From an uncultured Flavobacteriales bacterium (GTDB lineage Bacteria; Bacteroidota; Bacteroidia; Flavobacteriales_G; Salibacteraceae): a DNA stretch of 64,000 nt. The translations under genes were made by a program, and so were the position numbers. Position 1 is the stretch's first letter. The number at the start of each line of letters is the position of its first letter. The notes beneath the pieces are model-generated. The model made no database searches, was not told the origin of the DNA, and saw only the letters and a program-made list of their open reading frames with translations. Shown piece by piece: positions 55,745-63,166 of this stretch. The DNA lies in the NCBI GenBank assembly GCA_943788775.1, contig CALSRO010000005.1, forward strand, positions 186,001 through 250,000. Direction: 5' to 3'.

Positions 55745-55763
55745 GGTACCTAAATAAATACAA

Positions 55764-56585
55764 ATGAATCAAATAGATAATCGAAAAGTATTAATGATCG
55801 TTGCGCTAGTGTTTGGTGCAATATTCCTTTTTGCATTCTCATCCAGCATGTTCTATACTATCCAAGCAACAGAGCGGGGTGTTGTGTTCTACACATTTTC
55901 AGGTGGACTGGATAAAGAAGACATTAAAACACCTGGTTTACAGTTTAAAGCGCCTTGGAATGAGGTTTACATATATGATGTGACCGAAATGAAGGAAGAA
56001 GAAAAAATGGATGTGCTCGATAAAAATGGTTTGTCCATCGCTGTGGATGTAACAGTACGTTTTTATCCACTTTACGATCGTATTGGATATATACATGAAA
56101 ACTTCAATCGGACCTACATTGAAAAGCTAGTCATACCAGAAGTTCGTTCATCCGTTCGACAGGTAATGGGGCGTTATTCAGCTGAAGAAATCTACTCTAC
56201 CATGCGTGGTGAAGTAGAGGCTGCGATTAAAGAAGAAACGGGAAGAATTCTTTCTGAGAATAATATCCAGATGAAGGCTTTATTGATTCGTTCCATTAAT
56301 CTTCCTGCTCAGATCAAGCAGGCTATTGAAAACAAGTTGGAACAAGAGCAACAGGCTTTAGCATATCAGTTTCGACTGGATAAAGAGAAGAGTGAAGCTG
56401 AACGAAAGAGAATTGCGGCTGAAGGAGAGGCTGCTGCCAATATCATAGTAAACAATAGTTTGACGGACAAGCTACTCAAAATGAGAGGAATCGAAGCTAC
56501 GCTTGAGCTATCACAATCCGAAAATACCAAGGTGATAGTCATAGGTGGCGATGATGGTATGCCATTGATTCTTGGCGGTAACTAA
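55764..56585 (+). CDS. Prohibitin family protein (SPFH domain)
   Basis: A 273-residue membrane-anchored protein: one N-terminal helix (VLMIVALVFGAIFLFAFSSS), then an SPFH domain with TIQATERGVVFYTFSGGLDK, PGLQFKAPWNEVYIYDVT, VDVTVRFYPLYDRIGYIHE and YIEKLVIPEVRSSVRQVMGR, followed by a long coiled-coil (AIENKLEQEQQALAYQFRLD to AEGEAAANIIVNN). Homologues form ring-like complexes in the inner membrane and protect or modulate FtsH-type proteases. Stand-alone gene between an AI-2E permease and a T9SS protein. Confidence 0.92.
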   Translation: MNQIDNRKVLMIVALVFGAIFLFAFSSSMFYTIQATERGVVFYTFSGGLDKEDIKTPGLQFKAPWNEVYIYDVTEMKEEEKMDVLDKNGLSIAVDVTVRFYPLYDRIGYIHENFNRTYIEKLVIPEVRSSVRQVMGRYSAEEIYSTMRGEVEAAIKEETGRILSENNIQMKALLIRSINLPAQIKQAIENKLEQEQQALAYQFRLDKEKSEAERKRIAAEGEAAANIIVNNSLTDKLLKMRGIEATLELSQSENTKVIVIGGDDGMPLILGGN

Positions 56586-56603
56586 GTCAAACTGATGGAA
56601 ACA

Positions 56604-56640
56604 AAAAAAGGCGCGATCTCATTAAGAACGCGCCTTTTTT
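56604..56640. terminator. Bidirectional terminator
   Basis: Perfect 12-bp stem aaaaaaggcgcg (56604-56615) / cgcgcctttttt (56629-56640) with a 13-nt loop. The T and A tracts allow it to end both the prohibitin gene and the convergent gene at 56658. Confidence 0.92.
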
Positions 56641-56657
56641 ATGTGTCAATATTTTGT

Positions 56658-57728
56658 TTAGTCCAATATCTGCATTCTTTTGGTGTCGATAACTCCTCCA
56701 TCACTACTTAGTGAGTAGAAGTATAATCCAGCTTGTAAGTCACTACCAATTTGAACAGATCCTTTGTTGTTCTTAAGTTGAATAGACTGAACCATTTTTC
56801 CGGTCAAATCATGAATATTAATCACACCATTTGAACCAGTGAAAGAATATTTAACCATCGTTTGCCCACTAAACGGATTAGGTGCATTCTGGGCCAAAAA
56901 CTGAGTGCTCTCGACATAAGATTCATACCCAAGTGGAACATATGCACCGTCAAACATTTCAAATGTATCCGTGCCTATGATAATTACATCCGCTCCATCA
57001 ACCTTAGCTGTGCCATACTCTCCTTCAGAAGTGTAAACGTTCCCACTCTTAGTGAACGCTACTCCATCGATGATGATATATGTAGTTCCCTGAATTTCTA
57101 TTTCCTCTTCGTCTGTGTATTCAACAAACTCACCTTCTTCGTAATCATAGTAATAAACAGTACCATCAATTACCATCATCTGATAGCGCATTCCATCAAT
57201 GATTTGATAATCCGTATGCTCGGTATATGTAGTCCCGTTTACGCTGTAAACCACACCTTCTATTACTTCAAACGCAGTTCCTGCCACAGTTAATGTGTCA
57301 GCGACTATCATTGGAGTAGAGATGGCGGTGAGTGTTAAACATTGCACTGTATTTGCCGAATCATCTTTGTCAAAGAAGCATAAAGTGGAAGTTCCAATGC
57401 CGTGTAAATCATTCATACTTATGTGGTGAATAATAGGAAACACTGTGTCGGCACTCAGCGTAAAATCGTTGAACCTCTTGTTTGGTGTATAGCAGATCTC
57501 GTCACAGACATAATCCTTCCAATCATTGCTGACAAAATCAATGTCCACAATTCTCCATCGAATGTCCAAGGGATTATTTGCGTCAAGGTTTGTGACGTTT
57601 AAGTCAAATTCCATGTCCTTGCCTAAATGAGCAATTTTTGAGGAATCGTCATTGTACTCGTAAGTAAATGATTGTGCATTCGCCAATACTGGCATTAGAG
57701 CAAAGAGAAAAATGTATAGTTGTTTCAT
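56658..57728 (-). CDS. Secreted protein with acidic Tyr/Gly repeats and T9SS type A sorting domain
   Basis: A 356-residue exported protein with signal peptide MKQLYIFLFALMPVLANAQ. Residues 20-145 are a beta-sandwich-like domain with two cysteine pairs (VCDEICYTP; TLCFFDKDDSANTVQCLTL). Residues 150-270 consist of short beta-hairpin-like repeats of the form x(I/V)xDGxxY (EGVVYSVNGTTY, IDGMRYQMMV, VIDGTVYYYDYEEGEFVEYT, IIIDGVAFTKSGNVYT), strongly acidic and tyrosine-rich. The last 75 residues (APNPFSGQTMVKYSF to TKRMQILD) form a type A sorting domain. No named family; a surface protein of unknown role. Confidence 0.8.
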   Translation of the reverse strand: MKQLYIFLFALMPVLANAQSFTYEYNDDSSKIAHLGKDMEFDLNVTNLDANNPLDIRWRIVDIDFVSNDWKDYVCDEICYTPNKRFNDFTLSADTVFPIIHHISMNDLHGIGTSTLCFFDKDDSANTVQCLTLTAISTPMIVADTLTVAGTAFEVIEGVVYSVNGTTYTEHTDYQIIDGMRYQMMVIDGTVYYYDYEEGEFVEYTDEEEIEIQGTTYIIIDGVAFTKSGNVYTSEGEYGTAKVDGADVIIIGTDTFEMFDGAYVPLGYESYVESTQFLAQNAPNPFSGQTMVKYSFTGSNGVINIHDLTGKMVQSIQLKNNKGSVQIGSDLQAGLYFYSLSSDGGVIDTKRMQILD

Positions 57729-57802
57729 AGCAAAGCTTTTATCGAACAGACAAAAATAACTTTAAGTCAGCATTATTAAAACCATTTCAGGCTGATTCTT
57801 GT

Positions 57803-57835
57803 TTGCTTGACTATAATTTGCGAATGCTACTTTTG
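57803..57835 (+). promoter_or_regulatory. Promoter for the paa genes
   Basis: TTG at 57803-57805, 22-nt spacer, TACTTTTG at 57828-57835; exact match to TTG-N17-23-TAnnTTTG. The paaC ATG is 25 nt downstream. Confidence 0.5.
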
Positions 57836-57859
57836 GCATGGTCAGTAAAAGGAATAAAA

Positions 57860-58597
57860 ATGAACGATAATTCAAATCGATTAAATGTAGCCCTTCACCT
57901 AGGGGATAATGCCCTGATTCTTGGTCATAGAATAAGTGAGTGGTGTGGCCACGGACCAGTGCTGGAACAGGATATAGCAATGACGAACATTGCGCTGGAC
58001 CTTATTGGACAGGCTAAAATGTATTTTGACTACGCAGCTGAAATTGAAGGGCAGGGTCATGACCACGATTACTTCGCTTATCGTAGGGATGTATTGGATT
58101 TCAAAAATCTTTTATTGTGTGAAATCCCTAACGGAGACTTTGCTTATACCATCGCCAGACAGTTCTATTTCGATCAATGGCATTTCTTGTTGTTGACAGA
58201 ATTGAGCAATTCGGAAGATGAACGATTGAAAGAAATTGCACAGAAATCATTGAAAGAAGTGACTTATCACAGACGTTGGAGCTCAGAATGGGTAGTTCGC
58301 TTAGGTGATGGTACACCAGAAAGCAAGGAAAAAATGCAAAGAGCCATCGATGATACATGGTACTATAGCGGTGAAGCATTCATTCCTGTGGATTACGAAA
58401 ATGGAATCCTTCCCATTGGCCTAAAGGATCAATGGATGAAAAATGTCAAGGAAGTAATAGAAGAGGCGACCCTGAAAATGCCCACTGATGAGTGGATGCA
58501 GGAAGGTGGAAAGACAGGGAATCATACGGAGCACCTGGGTTTTATTTTAGCCGAAATGCAGTATCTACCTCGTGCTTATCCAGATGCTACTTGGTAA
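57860..58597 (+). CDS. paaC: Phenylacetate-CoA epoxidase subunit PaaC
   Basis: Structural partner of PaaA in the PaaABCE monooxygenase that epoxidises phenylacetyl-CoA. A ferritin-like four-helix protein with LHLGDNALILGHRISEWCGH, PVLEQDIAMTNIALDLIGQA, YFAYRRDVLDFKNLLLCEIP, FYFDQWHFLLLTELSNS and YHRRWSSEWVVRLGDGTPES. PaaC normally carries no di-iron site. 245 residues from ATG 57860, chosen because an in-frame TTG/ATG upstream would add 19 residues across the promoter. paaA, paaB and paaE are not adjacent. Overlaps paaD by one base (TAATG). Confidence 0.92.
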   Translation: MNDNSNRLNVALHLGDNALILGHRISEWCGHGPVLEQDIAMTNIALDLIGQAKMYFDYAAEIEGQGHDHDYFAYRRDVLDFKNLLLCEIPNGDFAYTIARQFYFDQWHFLLLTELSNSEDERLKEIAQKSLKEVTYHRRWSSEWVVRLGDGTPESKEKMQRAIDDTWYYSGEAFIPVDYENGILPIGLKDQWMKNVKEVIEEATLKMPTDEWMQEGGKTGNHTEHLGFILAEMQYLPRAYPDATW

Positions 58598-59085
58598 TGA
58601 CGCTACTTGAATCAAAAGCATGGTCCGTATTATCTGAAATAGAAGATCCTGAGATTCCTGTTATTTCAGTGGTTGACTTGGGCATAGTGCGAACTGTGGT
58701 TGAAGAAGAGGGTATTCTTAAAGTCGCCATTACACCCACTTACAGCGGTTGTCCGGCAACACAGGTGATTGAAGACTCGGTTGTGGATGCCCTGAAGGCA
58801 GCTCATTTAGAACCGTTCGAGGTAAAAACAGTCCTATCACCCAGTTGGTCCACGAGTATGATTTCTGAATCAGGTAAGTTCAAACTCAAAGAATATGGAA
58901 TTGCGCCACCGGCAGATGACTCCACCGATAAAATGGCGCTGATGGGTGAAGAACGACAAATTACCTGTCCAAACTGTGGGTCGAAGGATACCAAAATGGT
59001 GAGTCAATTTGGTTCGACTCCTTGCAAGGCGCATTTTAAGTGCAAGGATTGTCTTGAGCCGTTTGACTATTTCAAGTGTCTTTAA
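58597..59085 (+). CDS. paaD: Phenylacetate-CoA epoxidase accessory protein PaaD
   Basis: A 162-residue protein: N-terminal MIP18/DUF59 domain (SEIEDPEIPVISVVDLGIVR, TPTYSGCPATQVIEDSV) and a C-terminal four-cysteine zinc-ribbon-like end (CPNCGSKD ... CKAHFKCKDCLEPFDYFKC). PaaD is thought to help assemble the iron-sulfur or di-iron centres of the PaaABCE complex. ATG 58597 shares a base with the paaC stop (TAATG). Sometimes called paaJ. Confidence 0.92.
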   Translation: MTLLESKAWSVLSEIEDPEIPVISVVDLGIVRTVVEEEGILKVAITPTYSGCPATQVIEDSVVDALKAAHLEPFEVKTVLSPSWSTSMISESGKFKLKEYGIAPPADDSTDKMALMGEERQITCPNCGSKDTKMVSQFGSTPCKAHFKCKDCLEPFDYFKCL

Positions 59086-59136
59086 TCAGGTTATTCCGAC
59101 TTACATTTTCTTTCTTTGAACCCTTAAATTCAGATT

Positions 59137-59919
59137 ATGGAATCCGATACAATCAAGTTTGAAATGATTGGAGGCGTTGCAAAGATTACCCTCAACCGTC
59201 CAAATGTCTTTAACAGTTTTAATCGAGAAATGGCCCAGACGCTTCAGGCCAGATTAGACTACTGTGCGACCGAAAAGATTGTAAGGGCTATTTATTTGAC
59301 AGGAGAGGGTAAGGCATTTTGCGCTGGACAAGACTTGCAAGAAGCAACGGATCCAAATGGGCCTGGTATTGAGCGAATCGTGGAAGAGCATTATAATCCC
59401 ATCATTTTTAAGCTCAGAGAAATTGAAAAGCCCATTGTCTGCGCGGTGAATGGAGTTGCAGCAGGGGCAGGAGCCAACATTGCATTAGCTTGTGATATTA
59501 CCGTAGCGAAAAAGTCTAGCGCATTTATTCAAGCGTTTAGCAGCATTGGGTTAATTCCAGATTCAGGAGGTACTTTTTTTCTACCTCGATTGATTGGAAT
59601 GCAAAAGGCTGCTGCATTGATGTTGCTGGCCGATAAAGTTAGCGGGGAAGAAGCCGAATCTATGGGAATGATATATAAGTCATTCGAAGATGAAAGTTTC
59701 GAATCAGAGGCAATGGCAATAGTAGATAAGCTGTCAAAACGTCCAACGGTTGGCATTGGTTTAACCAAAAAATTATTGAATGAAACGTATCAAAACGATT
59801 TGGCCGAACAGTTGAATCGCGAAGGCCAAGAACAAGTTGTGGCAGCCGCATCAAAAGATTACAAAGAAGGGGTAGCAGCGTTTTTAGAAAAGAGAAAGCC
59901 GAGTTTTACGGGTGAATAG
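59137..59919 (+). CDS. paaG: Enoyl-CoA hydratase/isomerase, PaaG-type
   Basis: A 260-residue crotonase. ITLNRPNVFNSFNREMAQTL, FCAGQDLQEA (first oxyanion loop), NGVAAGAGANIALACDITVA (second) and SSIGLIPDSGGTFFLPRLIG, where the aspartate in PDSGG matches the catalytic acid of PaaG. PaaG isomerises ring-1,2-epoxyphenylacetyl-CoA to the oxepin. Placement between paaD and paaH supports PaaG over a general enoyl-CoA hydratase. Confidence 0.88.
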   Translation: MESDTIKFEMIGGVAKITLNRPNVFNSFNREMAQTLQARLDYCATEKIVRAIYLTGEGKAFCAGQDLQEATDPNGPGIERIVEEHYNPIIFKLREIEKPIVCAVNGVAAGAGANIALACDITVAKKSSAFIQAFSSIGLIPDSGGTFFLPRLIGMQKAAALMLLADKVSGEEAESMGMIYKSFEDESFESEAMAIVDKLSKRPTVGIGLTKKLLNETYQNDLAEQLNREGQEQVVAAASKDYKEGVAAFLEKRKPSFTGE

Positions 59920-59926
59920 ATAGAAA

Positions 59927-61090
59927 ATGAAAATGGAAATAGGAGTTATCGGAGCAGGTACGATGGGCAGCGGAATTGCTCAAGTTGCTGCACAAAGTGG
60001 ACACAAGGTTTGGTTGTTCGACACAAATCAAGCAGCATTGGAAAAAGCCTCGGCAAGCTTGGACAAGATAATGGCAAGGTTGGTTGAGAAAGGTAAAATG
60101 TCGAGAGAAGAGGCAGCTATTGTCATAGCTCGGATAAATCATTGTACAGATTATCAGTCATTCTCTAAATGTGGGTTAGTAATTGAAGCCATCATTGAAA
60201 ACTTAGAAATCAAAAAAAAGGTCTTCATTGCCCTTGAAAATGAAGTTTCTGACACCTGTATTTTAGCTTCTAACACGAGTTCCTTATCCATTGCATCGAT
60301 TGCTGCATCATGCAACAAACCTGAACGTGTGGTTGGAATTCACTTTTTTAACCCTGCTCCTTTGATGCCATTGGTTGAGATTGTGCCAGCGGTACAAACT
60401 ACTGATACAAATTTGAAACAGGCTAAAGATTTGATCGATAGTTGGAAGAAGGTCACCGTAGTCACCAAGGATACACCTGGTTTTATCGTAAATCGTGTTG
60501 CACGACCATTCTATGGAGAAGCAATAAGAATGTATGAAGAGGGAATAGCGGATATGGCCACCATTGATTGGGCCATGAAAGAAATTGGAGGATTCAGAAT
60601 GGGGCCTTTTGAATTGATGGATTACATTGGAAATGACATCAACTATACCGTGACTGAAACCGTTTGGACGGCCTTTTATTATGACCCACGCTACAAACCA
60701 TCCTTCACGCAAAAACGAATGATGGAGGCAGGCTACCTAGGGCGCAAAACAGGTCGTGGATATTACGATTATACGGAAGGCGCACAAAATCCTGAACCAG
60801 ATAAAAATCAAGTGGTAGGTGAAGCTATCGTTTGGCGTATTCTGATCATGCTCATTAACGAAGCTGCGGATGCCTTGCATTTGAATATTGCATCCGCACA
60901 GGACATAGACCTCGCCATGACCAAAGGAGTCAATTATCCAAAAGGGCTTTTGAAATGGGCAGATGAGAAAGGCATTCAAAATGTTTTAGACGGGCTCGAC
61001 AAACTTTACCTGGCTTATCATGAAGAGCGCTATCGCGCCAGTGTATTGCTGAGACAAAAGGCGGCTTTTGAGCAGAAATTCTATTCGTAG
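59927..61090 (+). CDS. paaH: 3-hydroxyacyl-CoA dehydrogenase, PaaH-type
   Basis: A 387-residue NAD-dependent enzyme that oxidises 3-hydroxyadipyl-CoA late in phenylacetate breakdown. Rossmann start IGVIGAGTMGSGIAQVAAQS, SNTSSLSIASIA, catalytic HFFNPAPLMPLVEIVPA, DTPGFIVNRVARPFYGEA and the C-terminal FELMDYIGNDINYTVTETVW with YLGRKTGRGYYDY. A third segment near the end (NEAADALHLNIASAQDID) is a second C-terminal 3HCDH domain. Follows paaG by 7 bp; its TAG stop abuts the GTG start of the lipoprotein gene. Confidence 0.9.
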   Translation: MKMEIGVIGAGTMGSGIAQVAAQSGHKVWLFDTNQAALEKASASLDKIMARLVEKGKMSREEAAIVIARINHCTDYQSFSKCGLVIEAIIENLEIKKKVFIALENEVSDTCILASNTSSLSIASIAASCNKPERVVGIHFFNPAPLMPLVEIVPAVQTTDTNLKQAKDLIDSWKKVTVVTKDTPGFIVNRVARPFYGEAIRMYEEGIADMATIDWAMKEIGGFRMGPFELMDYIGNDINYTVTETVWTAFYYDPRYKPSFTQKRMMEAGYLGRKTGRGYYDYTEGAQNPEPDKNQVVGEAIVWRILIMLINEAADALHLNIASAQDIDLAMTKGVNYPKGLLKWADEKGIQNVLDGLDKLYLAYHEERYRASVLLRQKAAFEQKFYS

Positions 61091-61651
61091 GTGAAGGGGC
61101 TTTTCATCATGTTTTTCTGTGTCGTTGCACTGGTTGGTTGCAGAGACTGTGATTTGACCAATTGCGACAAAGGCAGCTGTGAAGAAAAGGTGTGTAAATG
61201 TGAAGAGGGATATGTAGGCGACAATTGTGAATTGCAAGCCAAACCAAATGCGATTAGGATAACGCGAATAGAAATTGAAAATCTGCCAGATGCACCGTTT
61301 GAATCGCGTATCTGGGATGATGATACGAGTACCGCAAGTGCCTATCTGCCCGATGTTGTTCTGCAGGTCAGGTTAGAAACGAGTCAAGACTTGTTGTTTA
61401 CCTCCACGGAACGATATTCAAATACGAACGAGCGATCTTTCATTTTTAAGGAGAATATGAATTTCTCAATCGAGCATCAGTATGTGGAAATGAGGTTCAC
61501 AATTGCCGATTTGGACGTACCCAAGCCTACGCCTATCTATGCGATCATCGTACCTGGTTATTACTCACCCATAAATGATTTTCCTGAATGGGTTGAGGGA
61601 GAAGATGAAAATGGGGCAACCTACAAGGTTTTTCTAGAATACGAGCACTAG
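61091..61651 (+). CDS. Lipoprotein with an EGF-like domain, GTG start
   Basis: A 186-residue protein. A short signal segment ends in a lipobox (VVALVGC, cysteine at residue 17), followed by an EGF-like module rich in cysteines (CDLTNCDKGSCEEKVCKCEE then GYVGDNCE), the CxCxxGYxGxxC signature. The rest is a beta-rich domain with IRITRIEIENLPDAPFESR, PDVVLQVRLETSQDLLFTS and IAIIVPGY-like strands. The start is GTG at 61091, directly after the paaH stop, so it is probably co-transcribed with the paa genes. Function is unknown. Its stop overlaps that of dacB by 4 bp. Confidence 0.8.
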   Translation: MKGLFIMFFCVVALVGCRDCDLTNCDKGSCEEKVCKCEEGYVGDNCELQAKPNAIRITRIEIENLPDAPFESRIWDDDTSTASAYLPDVVLQVRLETSQDLLFTSTERYSNTNERSFIFKENMNFSIEHQYVEMRFTIADLDVPKPTPIYAIIVPGYYSPINDFPEWVEGEDENGATYKVFLEYEH

Positions 61652-63072
61652 TGGTTCGCAACTGCTACCATCAACTCCTCTAATTTTGACATGATGGAAG
61701 CGCGCTTTTTCTCATCATAGTCGTTGAGCATGATGCTATACGCCACCCATTCTCCATTCTTGTTTTTTATGTAACCCGCGTAATTCCGGACTCCTGCCAT
61801 GGTGCCGCTTTTACCAATCATGTTTTCCATCAATTTCGGATGCTCAAAACTATTTTTTAAGGTTCCCGATTTTCCAGCTTTCGCCAAGCTGTTCATGAAA
61901 GACTCTTTGTTCTTTGAACGATACATTAGGGTCAGTAAGTCAATCATTGCGTAGGACGTCATTCGGTTCACCGGACTCAGGCCACTTCCATCAATGAATC
62001 GAGTTCCTTTTAAGTTCACCTGATTCTTGATCAGATAATTGGTCAAGCCAGTCACCCCTCCTTCAATTGATTTGCCTCGCTCGCTATCGTCCAATTGCAC
62101 CAATAGCGCCTCTACATATAAATTGATGCTGTTTTCATTGGTCATGCGAACAATAGAATACAATGGAGGCGAGGTAAGTTTAACCAAGGTGGTTAGCCCT
62201 TCATGTGGGATGTAGTCATAATCAATGCGCACATTATTGATGTTCAGTCCAGTACTCGCAATAAGGTCATTTCCGAACCTGATCATGGGTTTTGGGTGCG
62301 ATGCCTTAACCAAAAAGTTTGTCTGATGAGCGGGAATGGTTCCCTTCGCATATATCATATCTGATCCCGGAGCGCTGAAAAACCAAGCATCATCTCGATT
62401 CGATTCAGATGCTGTGACTTCGATTTGTATGTCCAACTCCTCGGTGTTTTTTGTTTTAGAACTCAGCATAGCTCTGGATCCAATCTGTCCAGAATTCAGG
62501 TAAACTTCCAGCAGATTGTCTTTCCATATCAGTGGACTGGGGCTGGCACCAAAATAATTACCCATGTCTTCCCAAATCCAACCGCGTGGTGTATTGTGCG
62601 CGCTAAATTTCGAAGCATCAATGATCAGCGATCCAGAGAAATTTTTAAACGGTGAAAGTCCCTCTGCAAGTCGAGTTATTGAACTTGGTTCACTAGAGTA
62701 ATATTTTGATTGCAAAGTGGGGTCGCCAGATGGGAATACATACAAATCTCCGCTTATTTGTCCTGTTTCTTTATCACCAGCCCCAGCAATGATGGTTTCA
62801 AATTGAAAATCCGCACCGAGCTTTTCTAGCGCTATTCCAGTCGTAAAGAGTTTTTGAATGGATGCTGGGCACATGCTTTTACCGCCCATATAGTCCGCCA
62901 CAACTTGTCCATTATCCATATTCACCGCCATGAAAGAAAGGGACCCATTAGCAAGCCCCGCTTCAGTTTCTAGCAATCGTAGCACTCGTTGAACCTCGCT
63001 TTCTGAAGGAATTTGGCCGAATAAAACCGATGAAAGAAGGATGGCAGCGTAAAGTAAAATAGAACTTTTCAT
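61648..63072 (-). CDS. dacB: D-alanyl-D-alanine carboxypeptidase/endopeptidase (PBP4 family, S13)
   Basis: A 474-residue periplasmic penicillin-binding protein that trims or cuts peptidoglycan cross-links. Signal peptide MKSSILLYAAILLSSVLFGQ. Active-site motifs: SxxK in MCPASIQKLFTTGIALEKLG, the SGLSPVNRMTSY region for the SxN motif, and KSG in MIGKSGTMAGVRNYAGYI. Interior PBP4 landmarks include LYVFPSGDPTL and RGWIWEDMGNYFGASPSPLI. It converges on the EGF-lipoprotein gene with a 4-bp stop overlap. Confidence 0.93.
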   Translation of the reverse strand: MKSSILLYAAILLSSVLFGQIPSESEVQRVLRLLETEAGLANGSLSFMAVNMDNGQVVADYMGGKSMCPASIQKLFTTGIALEKLGADFQFETIIAGAGDKETGQISGDLYVFPSGDPTLQSKYYSSEPSSITRLAEGLSPFKNFSGSLIIDASKFSAHNTPRGWIWEDMGNYFGASPSPLIWKDNLLEVYLNSGQIGSRAMLSSKTKNTEELDIQIEVTASESNRDDAWFFSAPGSDMIYAKGTIPAHQTNFLVKASHPKPMIRFGNDLIASTGLNINNVRIDYDYIPHEGLTTLVKLTSPPLYSIVRMTNENSINLYVEALLVQLDDSERGKSIEGGVTGLTNYLIKNQVNLKGTRFIDGSGLSPVNRMTSYAMIDLLTLMYRSKNKESFMNSLAKAGKSGTLKNSFEHPKLMENMIGKSGTMAGVRNYAGYIKNKNGEWVAYSIMLNDYDEKKRASIMSKLEELMVAVANH

Positions 63073-63166
63073 TTGAACTTAGATTTGAACAACAAGTATA
63101 TCTTAATTGAGTCAAGGCTTGTGCCAAGCAAGCTGAACAATTGCAAACAATCGTTGTTTCGCCATA

